This document shows, piece after piece, positions 20,981 through 32,100 of a DNA stretch of 64,000 nt. The stretch's first letter is position 1; every line of letters begins with the position of its first letter. Origin of the DNA: Trissonchulus latispiculum (lineage: Eukaryota > Nematoda > Enoplea > Enoplida > Ironidae). The position numbers and the translations under genes were made by a program. The notes beneath the pieces were generated by a model, which was given only the letters and a program-made list of their open reading frames with translations, searched no databases and was not told the DNA's origin. The stretch lies in the NCBI GenBank assembly GCA_030248195.1, contig JASAND010028394.1:1-64000 (forward strand). Direction: 5' to 3'.

Positions 20981-22606
20981 TTTTTTAATCCCGAGTAAAT
21001 CACGCCTTGTTAGTACTATATGTCTTTTATTACATAGACGTGATTTGCCCCGCGGCCGCCCAACCCCAATGCCGCGTCCACATACAACAGGTATTACATC
21101 TGCCACGGCGATGCTGATGCATGCAAGCGGCTACGTCGTGACAGGATTAGTAGACAATTATATATAAACTCATACAAAAGCATGAGCGTATATATACACA
21201 CAGTGACGCAAGGTTGGCAGCCCGGGTTTGTACGCTATTAGATGTTTAAATAAAATGCGACTGAGAAAAACAAATTTGAGGTTATTTAGTTTATGAAAGT
21301 ACATACATTGCGTGAAACGAAATAAAATATGGCATGCAAAGGACTACTGTCCTTGTAATGCACGCCCCCGCATAAACTTGTGCAGCTGAGCTTCATGCTT
21401 TAACAATTTTGACTTAAATGTGCTCAGAGAGGAACAGGTAACAATACTGTCCGGTAAACAGTTCCAAACATTGCAAATTCTATAGAAAAAGAAATGGCTA
21501 GCTCTAGACTTTTTATATCGCTTAGGTCTAATAGACAAACTATTATGGCCCCTTGTCCCTGCGTCAGGCGAATATGTAAAATAATCATCAAAAGAGCAAT
21601 CAAAGGCATTATACACTATACTATGCATCAAATATAAATCATACATTAACCTTCTCATTTCCAATGATTGTAGGTTGCAACGTTTAAGTCTTTCCTTGTA
21701 AGTAAAATTTTCAAGGCCATACAGTCGTTTTGTAAATGCACGCTGTACTCCCTCCACAGCGTCAATGTCTTTAAGCAAACTAGGTGACCATATCTGGGTA
21801 CAGTACTCCAAAATTGGTCTAACATACGTCACAAAAAGCTTAGTTAAGAGGACTGCATCTCTACTAGAGAAACTGCTAAAAATAATTCCTACTCTCTGAT
21901 TGGCCTTAGCTCTAATTTGACTTATATGTTTAGAGAAAGTTAAATCATTACTCATCATTATACCCAGGTCCCGCATAAACTCAGTATCGGACAGAGATTC
22001 ACCACCCAAAGTATAAACTTGATTATCGTTACGATAACCCAAATGCATTACCAGACACTTATTAGCTGCTACAGTCATTTGCCAATCACTAGTCCATGCA
22101 TCAATTTGAAAAAGATCATTTTGAAGCACATTTGCCCCATATGACTTATTGACAGTAGAAAAAATTTTCGCATCATCTGCAAACAATCGAATTTCTGACA
22201 ACAAATTTTCCGGTAAGTCATTAATATAAATCAAAAACAATATAGGACCCAGTACAGAACCTTGTGGTACTCCACTTGAGACTGGAGCCCAATTTGATTT
22301 GGAGGAACCCAATTTTACTCTTTGAAATCTCCCCGTAAGAAAGGCCCTAATCCATGCCAGCATCTTTCCCCTAATCCCAAGTGCTTCTAGTTTTCGTAAA
22401 AGCTTTGAATGACAAACTGTATCAAAAGCTCGCATCAAATCAATATATACAATATCAACACAGTCACCAGCATCCCATGCGTCTATCCAACATTGAGTAC
22501 ATTCAAGCAATTGTGTAAGGGTAGACCTCTTACAAACAAAACCATGCTGGTGTTTGCTAATAAGGTGGTGCTTATTAAAGTGGTCAACCATGAAAGGTTT
22601 TACTAC
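20981..22606 (-). mobile_element. 5'-truncated non-LTR retrotransposon (LINE) inserted in the fold-back arm
   Basis: The minus-strand element runs from a truncated 5' end at 22606 to a 3' T/A run at about 20979-20987 (A tail on the minus strand). Comparison with the left arm of the fold-back shows where the arm was split; TCTT is shared at both edges. It contains the RT ORF and about 360 bp of 3' sequence. Confidence 0.85.
21344..22606 (-). CDS. LINE reverse transcriptase fragment (CR1/Jockey-like)
   Basis: An open frame of about 420 codons. RT motifs in order: a region reading HQHGFVCKRST, DLMRAFDTVCH, the SSGVPQGSVLGPILFLIYIND block, the catalytic FADD at about 22172-22183, and a conserved RT thumb and C-terminal region ending at a stop near 21344. 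The reading frame appears uninterrupted, so the copy may be young. The endonuclease and first RT motifs are missing because of 5' truncation; the first few codons of the open frame (22607-22624) belong to the target DNA, not to the LINE. It copies its own RNA at a nicked target site. CR1 versus Jockey clade needs a tree. Confidence 0.9.
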   Translation of the reverse strand, partial: VVKPFMVDHFNKHHLISKHQHGFVCKRSTLTQLLECTQCWIDAWDAGDCVDIVYIDLMRAFDTVCHSKLLRKLEALGIRGKMLAWIRAFLTGRFQRVKLGSSKSNWAPVSSGVPQGSVLGPILFLIYINDLPENLLSEIRLFADDAKIFSTVNKSYGANVLQNDLFQIDAWTSDWQMTVAANKCLVMHLGYRNDNQVYTLGGESLSDTEFMRDLGIMMSNDLTFSKHISQIRAKANQRVGIIFSSFSSRDAVLLTKLFVTYVRPILEYCTQIWSPSLLKDIDAVEGVQRAFTKRLYGLENFTYKERLKRCNLQSLEMRRLMYDLYLMHSIVYNAFDCSFDDYFTYSPDAGTRGHNSLSIRPKRYKKSRASHFFFYRICNVWNCLPDSIVTCSSLSTFKSKLLKHEAQLHKFMRGRALQGQ

Positions 22607-22914
22607 TCTTCTGCTATTATACAACCTGCCTCCTGGGGACTCATATGTATTTTACACGCGACGAAGGAGCATTTTTGTTATCTTGTCTTCAGTTCTTTTA
22701 CATGCTCCATTCGTATCTTGTCTTCAAGTCCTTTACATAAGCTCTTACATAAGCCTTTAAATAAGCTCCATAAGAAAACCAAATTAAGTATGTAAGTATT
22801 CATTCATTCCAACGACGCAGTTTAAACAGCTTTGTCTGTTTCCCGAAATAGGGCTGCTGATTTCATCCGAGATTTGCGCTGGACTGGGGATTTGCTTTCT
22901 ATGCAAATGTATGC

Positions 22915-24050
22915 TTTCGAGCATGCAGTTCTATGACAAAAGTTGCTCAGCTCGCTTAGGGCTTTCATTTGATACCAAATTTGACCACTTTTGAAAAATT
23001 TTATTTTTGACCGAAAATCGCCTAAGTCCCCACCCCACCCCACCACAGCCCTCTACAGCCACTTTGAGCATACGCTTCTATGACGAAAGTTGCTCAGCTT
23101 GCTCAGGACTTTCATTTGGTACCAAATTTGACCACTTTTGAAAAATTTCATTTTTGACCGAAAATCGCCTAAGGGCTTGTTAGAATCTGGTGGGGCCCCC
23201 AAAATTGGAAGAGAAAATTAATCCTTTAATTGCTCTCCTGCTGAGTCGTTGGTCTGTATTAAAGAAAAGTGGAAAGGTCAGACGTAAAGGTCATAGTTTG
23301 GGGGCCCCATCAGATTCTCTAGCTACAAAGTTAGTACTAAAGTACAAAATATTGAAATTAGAAAACTGTAGTTTTGGAATTCGAACAATGTTCACATACT
23401 TGAAAAGTAATTACGCAATTAAACTGAATTAGAAACGCTAATATAAAAAATAAATAAAATGTAAGTAATCAAGTTTTAAGAGATGCTACATGGATTACTT
23501 CAGAGTTCGACTATAACTGGGCCTATTAAAAATGTTAAGAAAATAGTTTCTTTAATTTGAGACTGAAGTAATTACTAAAAGGGCTAAAAAACTTAAAGCT
23601 CAAATTAAACTGTGTGACTTAGCACAATTTAATTTAATATGAAAGTAAACGTTCAATGCATTGTAGATAAGCTTTAACTTTTAATTGTGAATTTATTATA
23701 ATGTAGTAGTCTTAGAACAGTCTTAAGTTACTGTTATAAAGGTTCACAATTTAGTACTCGCTTTACTGTCAGAGAATCTGATGGGGCCACCTAATTATGA
23801 CCTTTACGTCTGACCTTTCCACTTTTCTTTAATACAGACCAACGTCTCAGCAGGAGAGCAATAATTAAAGGATTAATTTTCTCTTCCAATTTTGGGGGCC
23901 CCACCATATTCCTACAAGCCCGCCTAAGTCCCCACCCCACCCCACCATAGCCCTCTACAGCCACTTTGAGCATACGCTTCTATGACGAAAGTTGCTCAGC
24001 TCACCTAGGGCTGTCATTTGATACCAAATTTGACCACTTGACTCCCCTAC
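22915..24050. repeat. 147-bp satellite (composite A), interrupted by a TIR element
   Basis: Unit marker TTGACCACTTTTGAAAAATT recurs at 22981 and 23128, exactly 147 bp apart, and the repeat resumes after the element at 23173-23921. The unit includes AAAATCGCCTAAGTCCCCAC and TATGACGAAAGTTGCTCAGC. The same satellite with the same period is at 38161-38640. Confidence 0.85.
23173..23921. mobile_element. Long-TIR element inserted in the 147-bp satellite, 6-bp GCCTAA duplication
   Basis: Ends GGGCTTGT and ACAAGCCC with about 150-bp arms. Flanks: GCCTAA at 23167-23172 and 23922-23927, whereas intact satellite units have one GCCTAA followed by GTCCCC. Each arm carries the GGGGCCCC-containing phrase at both its outer and inner end in opposite orientation. 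No ORF. Confidence 0.8.
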
Positions 24051-24440
24051 CCGTTTGACCCTTCAAACGGCAAAGTGGAACCAGCTCAGCAAAATGGGTG
24101 GGTCGGACGGCAAAACGGACACCGGGAATGAGCTGGGCGCACCAGAAAACCCCTATGAACAAAGTTTTGAGAGGCTAAGTACAGTCCTATATGATGTTCC
24201 CGGAAATCGGTACTGACCGGACCGTCCAGACGGCAAAGTGGAACCAGCCCAGCAAGATGGGTGGGTCGGACGGCAAAACGGACACCGGGAATGAGCTGGG
24301 CGCACCAGAAAACCCCTATAGACAAAGTTTGGAGAGGCCAAGTAAAGCCTACTATGGACCTCCAGGAATCGGTTTCCGACCTGACCCCTCAGACGGTCAA
24401 GTGGAACCAGCCCAGCAAATAGGGTGAATCGCGCAGCAAA
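24051..24440. repeat. 163-bp satellite (composite A)
   Basis: Phrase CA(G/A)ACGG(C/T)AAGTGG-like starts at 24064, 24227 and 24390, exactly 163 bp apart. Units contain GAGCTGGGCGCACCAGAAAA. The same array with the same period is at 38663-39030. Confidence 0.85.
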
Positions 24441-25111
24441 ACTGATGGCGGGAATGGATTCTCTGCCCCCGAAAACCTTTATATGCAAGATTTGAGAAGT
24501 CTATCTTGAAAAATAAGCGAAAAAACTAAGTTCAAAGTCGGACCCAAAATTCACAAACTTTGGCCGGCCAGTACCCAAAAATGGTGCAACTTATCGGAAA
24601 ACGAATTCAAGATTTTACAACCCCAACATGTTTAGCATTACGCCAAGTAATTAGTTTAGCCCCATATATAGCGCAATCTGACTTATTACGGCTAATGTTA
24701 AGCATACTTTTGGGTCATTTTAGCGTTTTGACCGACTTTGGACCCCAGCCAAAAATTTTTTCTACCCCCGGGAAGCATAAAAACTAGCCTATCGGCTTAT
24801 TTTTGTTGCGTACTCCAAGAATATATATGGTTTTCATAGGCAAAAATTTTTCTATCTCTAGTTATTACGCCTACAAAACCCCCTTATGAGACATCAAATC
24901 AGAGAAACCGGAAAAAAAACATCACTCTCGTAAGCGATTTTTGGGGCAACTTTTTAACGGAAAGTGGTACGGAGATGAAACTTCGCACACATACTAAACT
25001 CGACACGTACAATTTTTTGCGCACACAATCTGCGCAGCCTTGTTTTACACTGTCATTTGACCTTAAGCACTCATATTATATATAGGGGTGGTCGCTACCG
25101 CGACCCCTATG
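24441..25111. mobile_element. Tail of composite A ending in a palindrome
   Basis: Unique-looking sequence that matches the tail of composite B (39030-39740) along most of its length, for example GCCTATCGGCTTATTTTTGT and ACTCTCGTAAGCGATTTTTG. It ends in the hairpin TAGGGGT...GGTCGC/GCGACC...CCCTA at 25081-25110. No ORF; a Helentron-like 3' end is one possibility. Confidence 0.6.
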
Positions 25112-25112
25112 A

Positions 25113-26187
25113 TAGTACGCAAACTTTTTCTAATGATGATTGTAGCACAAGAACTGGGAACTTGCCAAGACTTTACTACATCTGCCGACAAAAAGAATGG
25201 AATCTTCAGTCTTGTCATGCTTTACAGCCACGTTTCTAACAGTTTGATTGAGCATTCAAAAGCATAGACTGCAGTTCTACATCTACACTAAGCAGCAAAA
25301 GTCTCGTCACGCTACCAAACTAGGTATGTATAACTCGGACACATTATTTACTAGGAACAATCAAAAGCATCAAAGTACGTAACACTCAGAAACTTCAGAA
25401 ATACATACATTTACACAATAGTTTACAAATATAAAAACAGAGATCTACTACCAGCCTTGAAAATAGTATACACAAAAAGCAGCTAACACAAAGAAATATT
25501 GAAAATACCTGCAACTTCTGCATCATAAATTTTTCAAATGTCTATGTAAAAAAGCGTAAAATGCGCACAAGCTTAAGTCGCATAACATTAATGAGAAAGA
25601 AGAAGAAACTCATGTACCACCGAAGGTCTGAAAAATTCGGACCTCCGGTGGGACTCGAACCCACGACATTTTGCGCACTAGGCAAACGCTCTGCGACATT
25701 AAACTTGTCATACAGAAAAAGTCTAATGTTTTATCGCAAACTAATACATAGTAGGTCACCAATAAAATCCCTACAAAAGCTCGAATATATAGTATCAAAA
25801 ACAAACTACACAAAATAATGACATTATACAAATGAAAAAATACGCAAAAATCAACGCATGCAAACAACCCGACCATGCACGGAACGAAGTACACGAAAGA
25901 GCTTTGAGAGAGTACAAAACAAGAACAGAACCTAACTTTACAAAAACCGAAATATTGCAAAGAATGAATGCACATGGCACATCACAGCTACACAGAGTAG
26001 TTGATAACGATTAATGATGATAAGTAGGTTTTAGCCAAATGAAATACCGGAAAAAACACCTCGCAATGAAGCCAAGTCATTAGCCCGATCAAAACAAGTA
26101 GTAAGAACAAGCGGGTGCGGTGAGCGCTCTTATCCAGAGAGAAAAGTCTACAAAGAAGCAGCAGCAACTAAACCCAAGCTTTAGCTG
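25113..26187. other. PNKD downstream region with one tRNA-like relic
   Basis: No gene seen. On the minus strand about 25705-25640 there is a tRNA-derived piece: a perfect T arm (GTGGGTTCGAGTCCCAC) and a perfect anticodon-type stem with AGT in the loop, but no matching 5' acceptor half, so a pseudogene or SINE fragment. Confidence 0.45.
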
Positions 26188-29100
26188 TCACGAGAAACAA
26201 TTCTTCAGTCGTCTCAGTTTTGCCATAGCTTCAGCGCGTAGCGCCAGCGATGGAACCAACAGAGGGGGCAGGGAGTCATCATCTTGGTCGGAAGTTTTTG
26301 AGGAGGGGTCAGGGGGGTCTGTCCTGAAATCTGATTGGCTACCGGAGACACTACTGGAGCTGAAGGCAGTACAGAAACTCGTGGAGGGGGAAGGAGACGG
26401 GGGTCCACCGTCGGCAGGGACCAGAAACAGTTGGCGAAGCAGGTCCCAGTGACCGGTACGAAGAAAGGGATTGTAGGAGCGCTCTCCGCCTAGACGGGAT
26501 GGACACTGGAAAAAAAGGCAAAGCAAGAACAAAATCAGATGTGAAGGTGGTAAATAAAATGCTGAGAAATTCATCATTATATTAATTTATATAGTGAGTG
26601 TATACATGAAATTAACTAGGTGAAAAAAGAAAACAGACCGTTTTCTAGAAGAAGCAATACAGATCCATAAACAGGCATCAATAGTTATAGATTCATAAAT
26701 ATTTTTATTTATGAATATTTTATTATATTTTCAATAAATATATAAGGATTAAATAATATATAAATATTTTAAATATTTTATTATATTGAATATATTTTAT
26801 AATTTATTATAACTCATAATATCCAACTAAAATCTTCAGAAAACAAGACGTTATTACCGTTGGCTGGTCATGTCTATCCTTATCATAGACAGACTGAGCT
26901 ATACTCTGAAAAAACAGCAAAAAATACATGTACAATCTGTACTCTGTATTACCATGAGCACATAATGATAAGAGTATGCCCCTAGACAAGTGCTGTTATT
27001 AGAGCAAAACCTATGGCACTGTAATTGGACGCACGCTAAAAGCCAATCCCACACCCACTCAAAGCCCTAGTGACTCCCCCCCGCAAATCAGTACCTAGTC
27101 GACTCGAAACGGGAGTATGCTCCCTCGCTCTATGTTTACAAAAGCTCGCAAACACAGGAAGTCTATGTGTGCCTTTTCCTGCTGTAACTGTTTCGAGCTA
27201 CAGCTCACATGACTAGCGGGCGAATTTACTTTGAACAGTATGATTTCCACAGGGGGTCAGCCGTTCGTTAACGTGCAGAACGTAGCGTTTGCTCTGATAA
27301 CAGAAACCAAGAAAAGTGTTATACTCTTATTATCATTTGTGCACACTTATTACATCTTGTCCTAAAAGCTGTGTAACTAAATCTACCCTTGAATCAAGAG
27401 CCTCTACAAAAAATCTAAACTGATTAGGACGCTCTAAATGAGGCGAAACCGCAAACCACATAACCTGTTCTTTAGGTGCATATTAAAAGAAGAAAATGCC
27501 TGATAAATGTTTACAAAATCTCAGCCAGCCCTCAAAAAGCAAACCTAACTTACTTTGAGACTGGAATTATTTGGCTCAATTGACAGGGCAAAATCTACAT
27601 TTGCCTTGGCATATTCATGACCTTAAAATAAAAACCAAAAAGTAATGTAAACTAAGAATACGTAAGAATCATATTCAAATAAATTAAAACACTAAATTTT
27701 GAACACAAGATTTGCGCAGGTTTAACCACGCGTTAGTTAAATGCTACAAAAAGGCTCTAAAAATTTGATATCTTATTATTTATTTATTCTTAATTACAAT
27801 ATTTAATTTAATAAATTACTTCACCCTAAACAAGTAATAAAAATGCTCCTAAGTAATATGGGTGGTGGTGAGGTTGTAAAATCAAGAGAGGACTATGCTT
27901 AATGCTTAATATGGGGGCTAGGTTCAAAAAAGAAGAGGACTAGGTTGTGGGCGAATTAATATGGGCACAGCTTCGCCGAACAACCCACATTCGCGGGCTT
28001 TCACGCTTCGCCATGGCGATCGTCATATACAATGCCATTATTGTCAGTCAATAATAACAATTCCAGCAGTTAAACAATCGCTGCAAGTTGTTTGCTTATA
28101 TATACGTAAACAATATAGTAATTTGGCAACCTCTGTTTGTGAGTGGTATAAGGAGAAAACCTTTTCGCATCGCCAAAGACTTCGACAGTATGCCCATCGT
28201 GTTCAGCGACACGGATTTACTATATGGGTACCGCCAGAGGGCCGAAAACCGCTGTTTTAGGGGGTTTGACCAGTGGTCAGTAGGCCCCATAGACCGTAGT
28301 CACCACTGGTCATTTCCATCGGAATCGGCAATATGCCCATTGACACGAGCGTAGTCTATTTACTATATGCCCTCAAGCAAAATGACGAAAAACGGTGTTT
28401 TAGGGAGTTTGACCAGTGGTCACTGAGCCCCATAGACCATAGTGACCACTGATCCCTTCCATTGATTTCAGTAATATCCTCATTGAAACGAGCGTAGTCG
28501 ATTTACTATATGCTCCCAACCAAAGCGCCGAAAACCGCTGTCTAAGAGGGTTTGACCAGTGGTCAGTAGGCCCCGAGACCATAGCGACCACTGGTCACTT
28601 CCCTCGATTTCGGCAATATGCCCATTGAAACGAGCGTAGTCGATTTACTATATATGCCCCTAACCAAAACGCCGAAAAGCGCTGTTTTAAGGGGTTCGAC
28701 CACTGGTCAATAGGCTCCAACCGTATCGACCACTGGTCACTTCCCTCGATTTCGGCAATATGCCCAATGAAACGAGCGTAGTCGATTTCCTATATATGCC
28801 CCTAACCAAAACGACGAAAAGCGCTGTTTTAAGGGGTTCGACCACTGGTTAATAGGCCCCATAGACCGTATCGACCACTGGTCACTTCCCTCGATTTCGG
28901 CAATATGCCCAATGAAACGAGCGTAGTCGATTTACTATAGCCCCGAACCAAAACGCCGAAAAATGCTGTTTATAGTGAGTTTTTCCTACTTTGACCCTGG
29001 GCGAGGAACCACGGGAGCCATGCTGACCAGTGGTCACTTCGGGCGGTATCGGCAGTATGCTCATTATGTACGTATGCTCATTATGTAATATGTACGATTT

Positions 29101-32100
29101 ACTACATACGGGTACCACCCCAAGGCCGAAAAACGCCATTTTTAGTGACTTTTATGCTATTTTTAGGTAAAAGTGGGACAAAACTTTTCGCCAAAACAGG
29201 TGAAAAATGCAAAGTTTGGGCCCATCTCCTGAAAGCTCCAGAGCGAAATTAAAAAATCCCCCTCGATACATTCCGCGCATAGTCCGAAATATTCAAACAA
29301 AACAAACCAAACCGATCTAGCTGCTAACCTGTGAAAAAAATTCGATCACAACCGAAGTGCCAAAATAGCGAAAGTCCGACTTTGGGGCCTTGGTACAGAG
29401 CCAAAATTGGCAGTGTGCCAAAATGACCAAAAAGGTTGCATGGGAGGACCCTGCCTACCAACATATAATAGTAGTATAGGACCAAAATGCCCATATCGTT
29501 CCAATACTGCGCTGACAAAGCACTTCCGAAAAGCGTCCTAACCAAGAAAAAAAAACGCACGGTAACTCCCGCCTAGTGCAAAATTTCGAAGTTCGGAATT
29601 TTAACCAAAAGTATGGTGGTACTTGTAGTACTACTCGAGTTGTTTACGATGGTAACATTTTTACCCCTCCGGGACCTCTAATTAGCTGGCACCAGGCCAA
29701 CACGGTCTCTAGAGGGCCGCGCAGACGCCTTTATACCCATATTATGTAGGGGCGCTATAGCGCCCCTACATAATAATTGACATACCAGGCCAAATGTAAC
29801 TGTCTTCATTGAATGTATTGAGGGAATCAAGGGCTCGTACCATATCCTCTGCACTGCCCTCAAAATATTTACCTAGAACGGTAAAAAAATTCGTAAAATA
29901 ACATGCATTATAGGTAAAAATACATAAGCAAAGCAATTAAATTAATTCACCTTTGAAAATCGAAAAAAACTGAATCCAAAAAAGTGGAATCAAACTTGAA
30001 TTACTGACCTCTGATATTTTTATCGCCAACAAATCAGACGATTTGTTCTAGTTTTCCAAAGCCAAATATTAAGAACTAATAGAGTCGGGATAGCCGAGTG
30101 GTCTAAGGCGCTGGTTAAAGCTTCCGATCTTACGGTAGGTGGTTCGATCCCCGGAGGCTACAAAGCTTTTGCAGCTCTAGGCAACCCGGCTAACAATCCT
30201 TAACTGATCTGTACATGGGTGCCACTACGGTGGGAAGGTAACAGGAGTCTGTGTAGAAGAGCCCCCCTTCCACAGATGCAGTCATCATTTGAGGTGACAC
30301 TCCTGGCTCTACGGCTGAGAATCCGGGGATGAGCACCGGTATGTTCTGTGGCAGGACGAAAATACGTATATCCAGGGGAGTACTTTACCTTACCTAAGAA
30401 TTAATTAATTACCTATTACCTATTAACTAATTAATCAAACGGGAACTTAGACAACAAAAGTGTAAAGCAAAATGACGCACCACAGCCAGCCAGAAACAGC
30501 AGGTCACCCGTAAACAAGGAATCGGGTAGCACAGCGCCTTCTTGCGGAGCCTTCAGCTGATAGATCACGTGACCACGCGTATGACCAGGAGTCAGGTGGG
30601 CCACAAAACTCAGACCGCAATGCTCTATGCGGGTCCCAGATTTGACAAAACTACAAAATTATTACCGGCAGCTAGAAATCAACATTAAATGTTTTTAAAC
30701 ACTTCAAAAACAATACCACACTTTTGTAGGCACTATGAAAAGAATTGGCAGTGATGGATTATACAAAATACTAACAACATAACTCTACGTACTTGGAAAT
30801 TGATATGTACTTTAGTTGATAAACCTAAAGTTATACCTGTTAACTTCCAATGGACTATCCTCAGCTGAGCCGTAAATGATTAAATCCTTGAAGGCCCGCT
30901 TCAAGTCAGCATTCCCACCAGCATGATCCCTGAAAATGAACAAAACCAAGCAAAACTAAATATAGATGTAGACATCACATCAACATATAATGTACACTAA
31001 GACAGAGGTAAGAAAATTCTTCAACAAGGGGAAAGGAAAACAAAAACATTTTAAAGCCATACATTTCGCCAAAACAAAAATCAGTTTTTTCTGCATTTAG
31101 CATGTAGTCAGGGGCGTATCCAGGATTTTGAAATGGAGGGGGTTTTGGCAAAAAAGTACTGAAAAGGAGGGGATTTTGACATAAATTTACACATTTTGTA
31201 AAATTTTCCTCAAAAGGAGGAGGTTTCAACCCCCAAAACCCCTCCCGTGGATACGCCCATGCATGTAGTGGACCGAAATACCTAAAAGTGTCAACGTATA
31301 TACAAAAGTTATATACTATGTATATGTCTGTATTATATATATACCAGTGTCTATGTGTGACAAGGACGGCCTTCGGTTGGAGATCGAACCTGGTCAAGAC
31401 CTCAGATATGGTTCTCGGGTCGCCAGGATCGATCAGGACAACCTCTCGACTCTCCGGCTGGCGGACAATGTAGCCATAGTTGTCACGAAGATAGGGGACA
31501 GGAATGATTTCCACCCAGTCTATAAGAATGGAATAGAAAGAAAAGTATACATGCATATATAAATGAAAACTGAATGGCAATGGCAGCGCAATTTGCAAGA
31601 CTACAACGACAAATCCGGTGTTTAATCAAATCACCTCTGGAGACAAATTTTCAAATAAATTAATTTTATACCGGCTTCTCCGGTTGTCTAATGAACTTCC
31701 ACAGTTAAGCATACGGACTCTCTAAACTTAAGGACCCCCCAGACTTGGATCGCCCCCCATGATTCGGGCCTTCCTTCCCCAGAACTCCAAAGTGCCCGGA
31801 AAAATTGGGTTTTGAGGGTAAATTTTTAAAATCTTCTCCCCACCCCAGAAATTTTTGCCTAGGAAAAAGCCAGCTGTAAAAATATTTCCAGCAACTTTTA
31901 TCAATTCTTGTCCATAAAAACTCAAAATTTGACATTTCATCTGACATTTCTCCCCCCACCTCACACAATATGTAAGTCCCCATTCCTGTGTTTTTTTTCG
32001 TCCGAACTTTTTGCGGTCCGTGGCGCAGTGCCCCAAAATTTTTTGCGTAATTTGGAAAAAAACTGCGCCACGCCTGTTTTCGCTCAAAAAACCGATTTTT

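Larger units (their letters stand above)
20276..22686. mobile_element. Fold-back (long TIR) element, interrupted by a LINE; 5' part of composite A
   Basis: Left arm about 20276-20470 (ACAAGATAACAAAAATGCTC start) and right arm 20870-20980 plus 22607-22686 are inverted copies with few mismatches. The right arm is split by a LINE. The same fold-back occurs intact at 37318-38111. No ORF belongs to the fold-back itself. Confidence 0.85.

Noticed and set aside
25640..25705. Functional tRNA (AGT anticodon)
   Set aside because: T arm and anticodon stem are perfect but the 5' acceptor and D arm are missing.
26214..26408. Alternative ORF over the last PNKD exon
   Set aside because: Shadow frame; the PNKD frame carries the conserved SYNPFLRT and LRRLK.
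30081..30165. Functional tRNA-Leu gene
   Set aside because: The acceptor stem does not pair and a SINE body and tail follow; SINE head.
30975..31598. 207-codon minus-strand ORF
   Set aside because: Contains the true PNKD exon 31519-31345 but reads into introns on both sides, including the hAT MITE.
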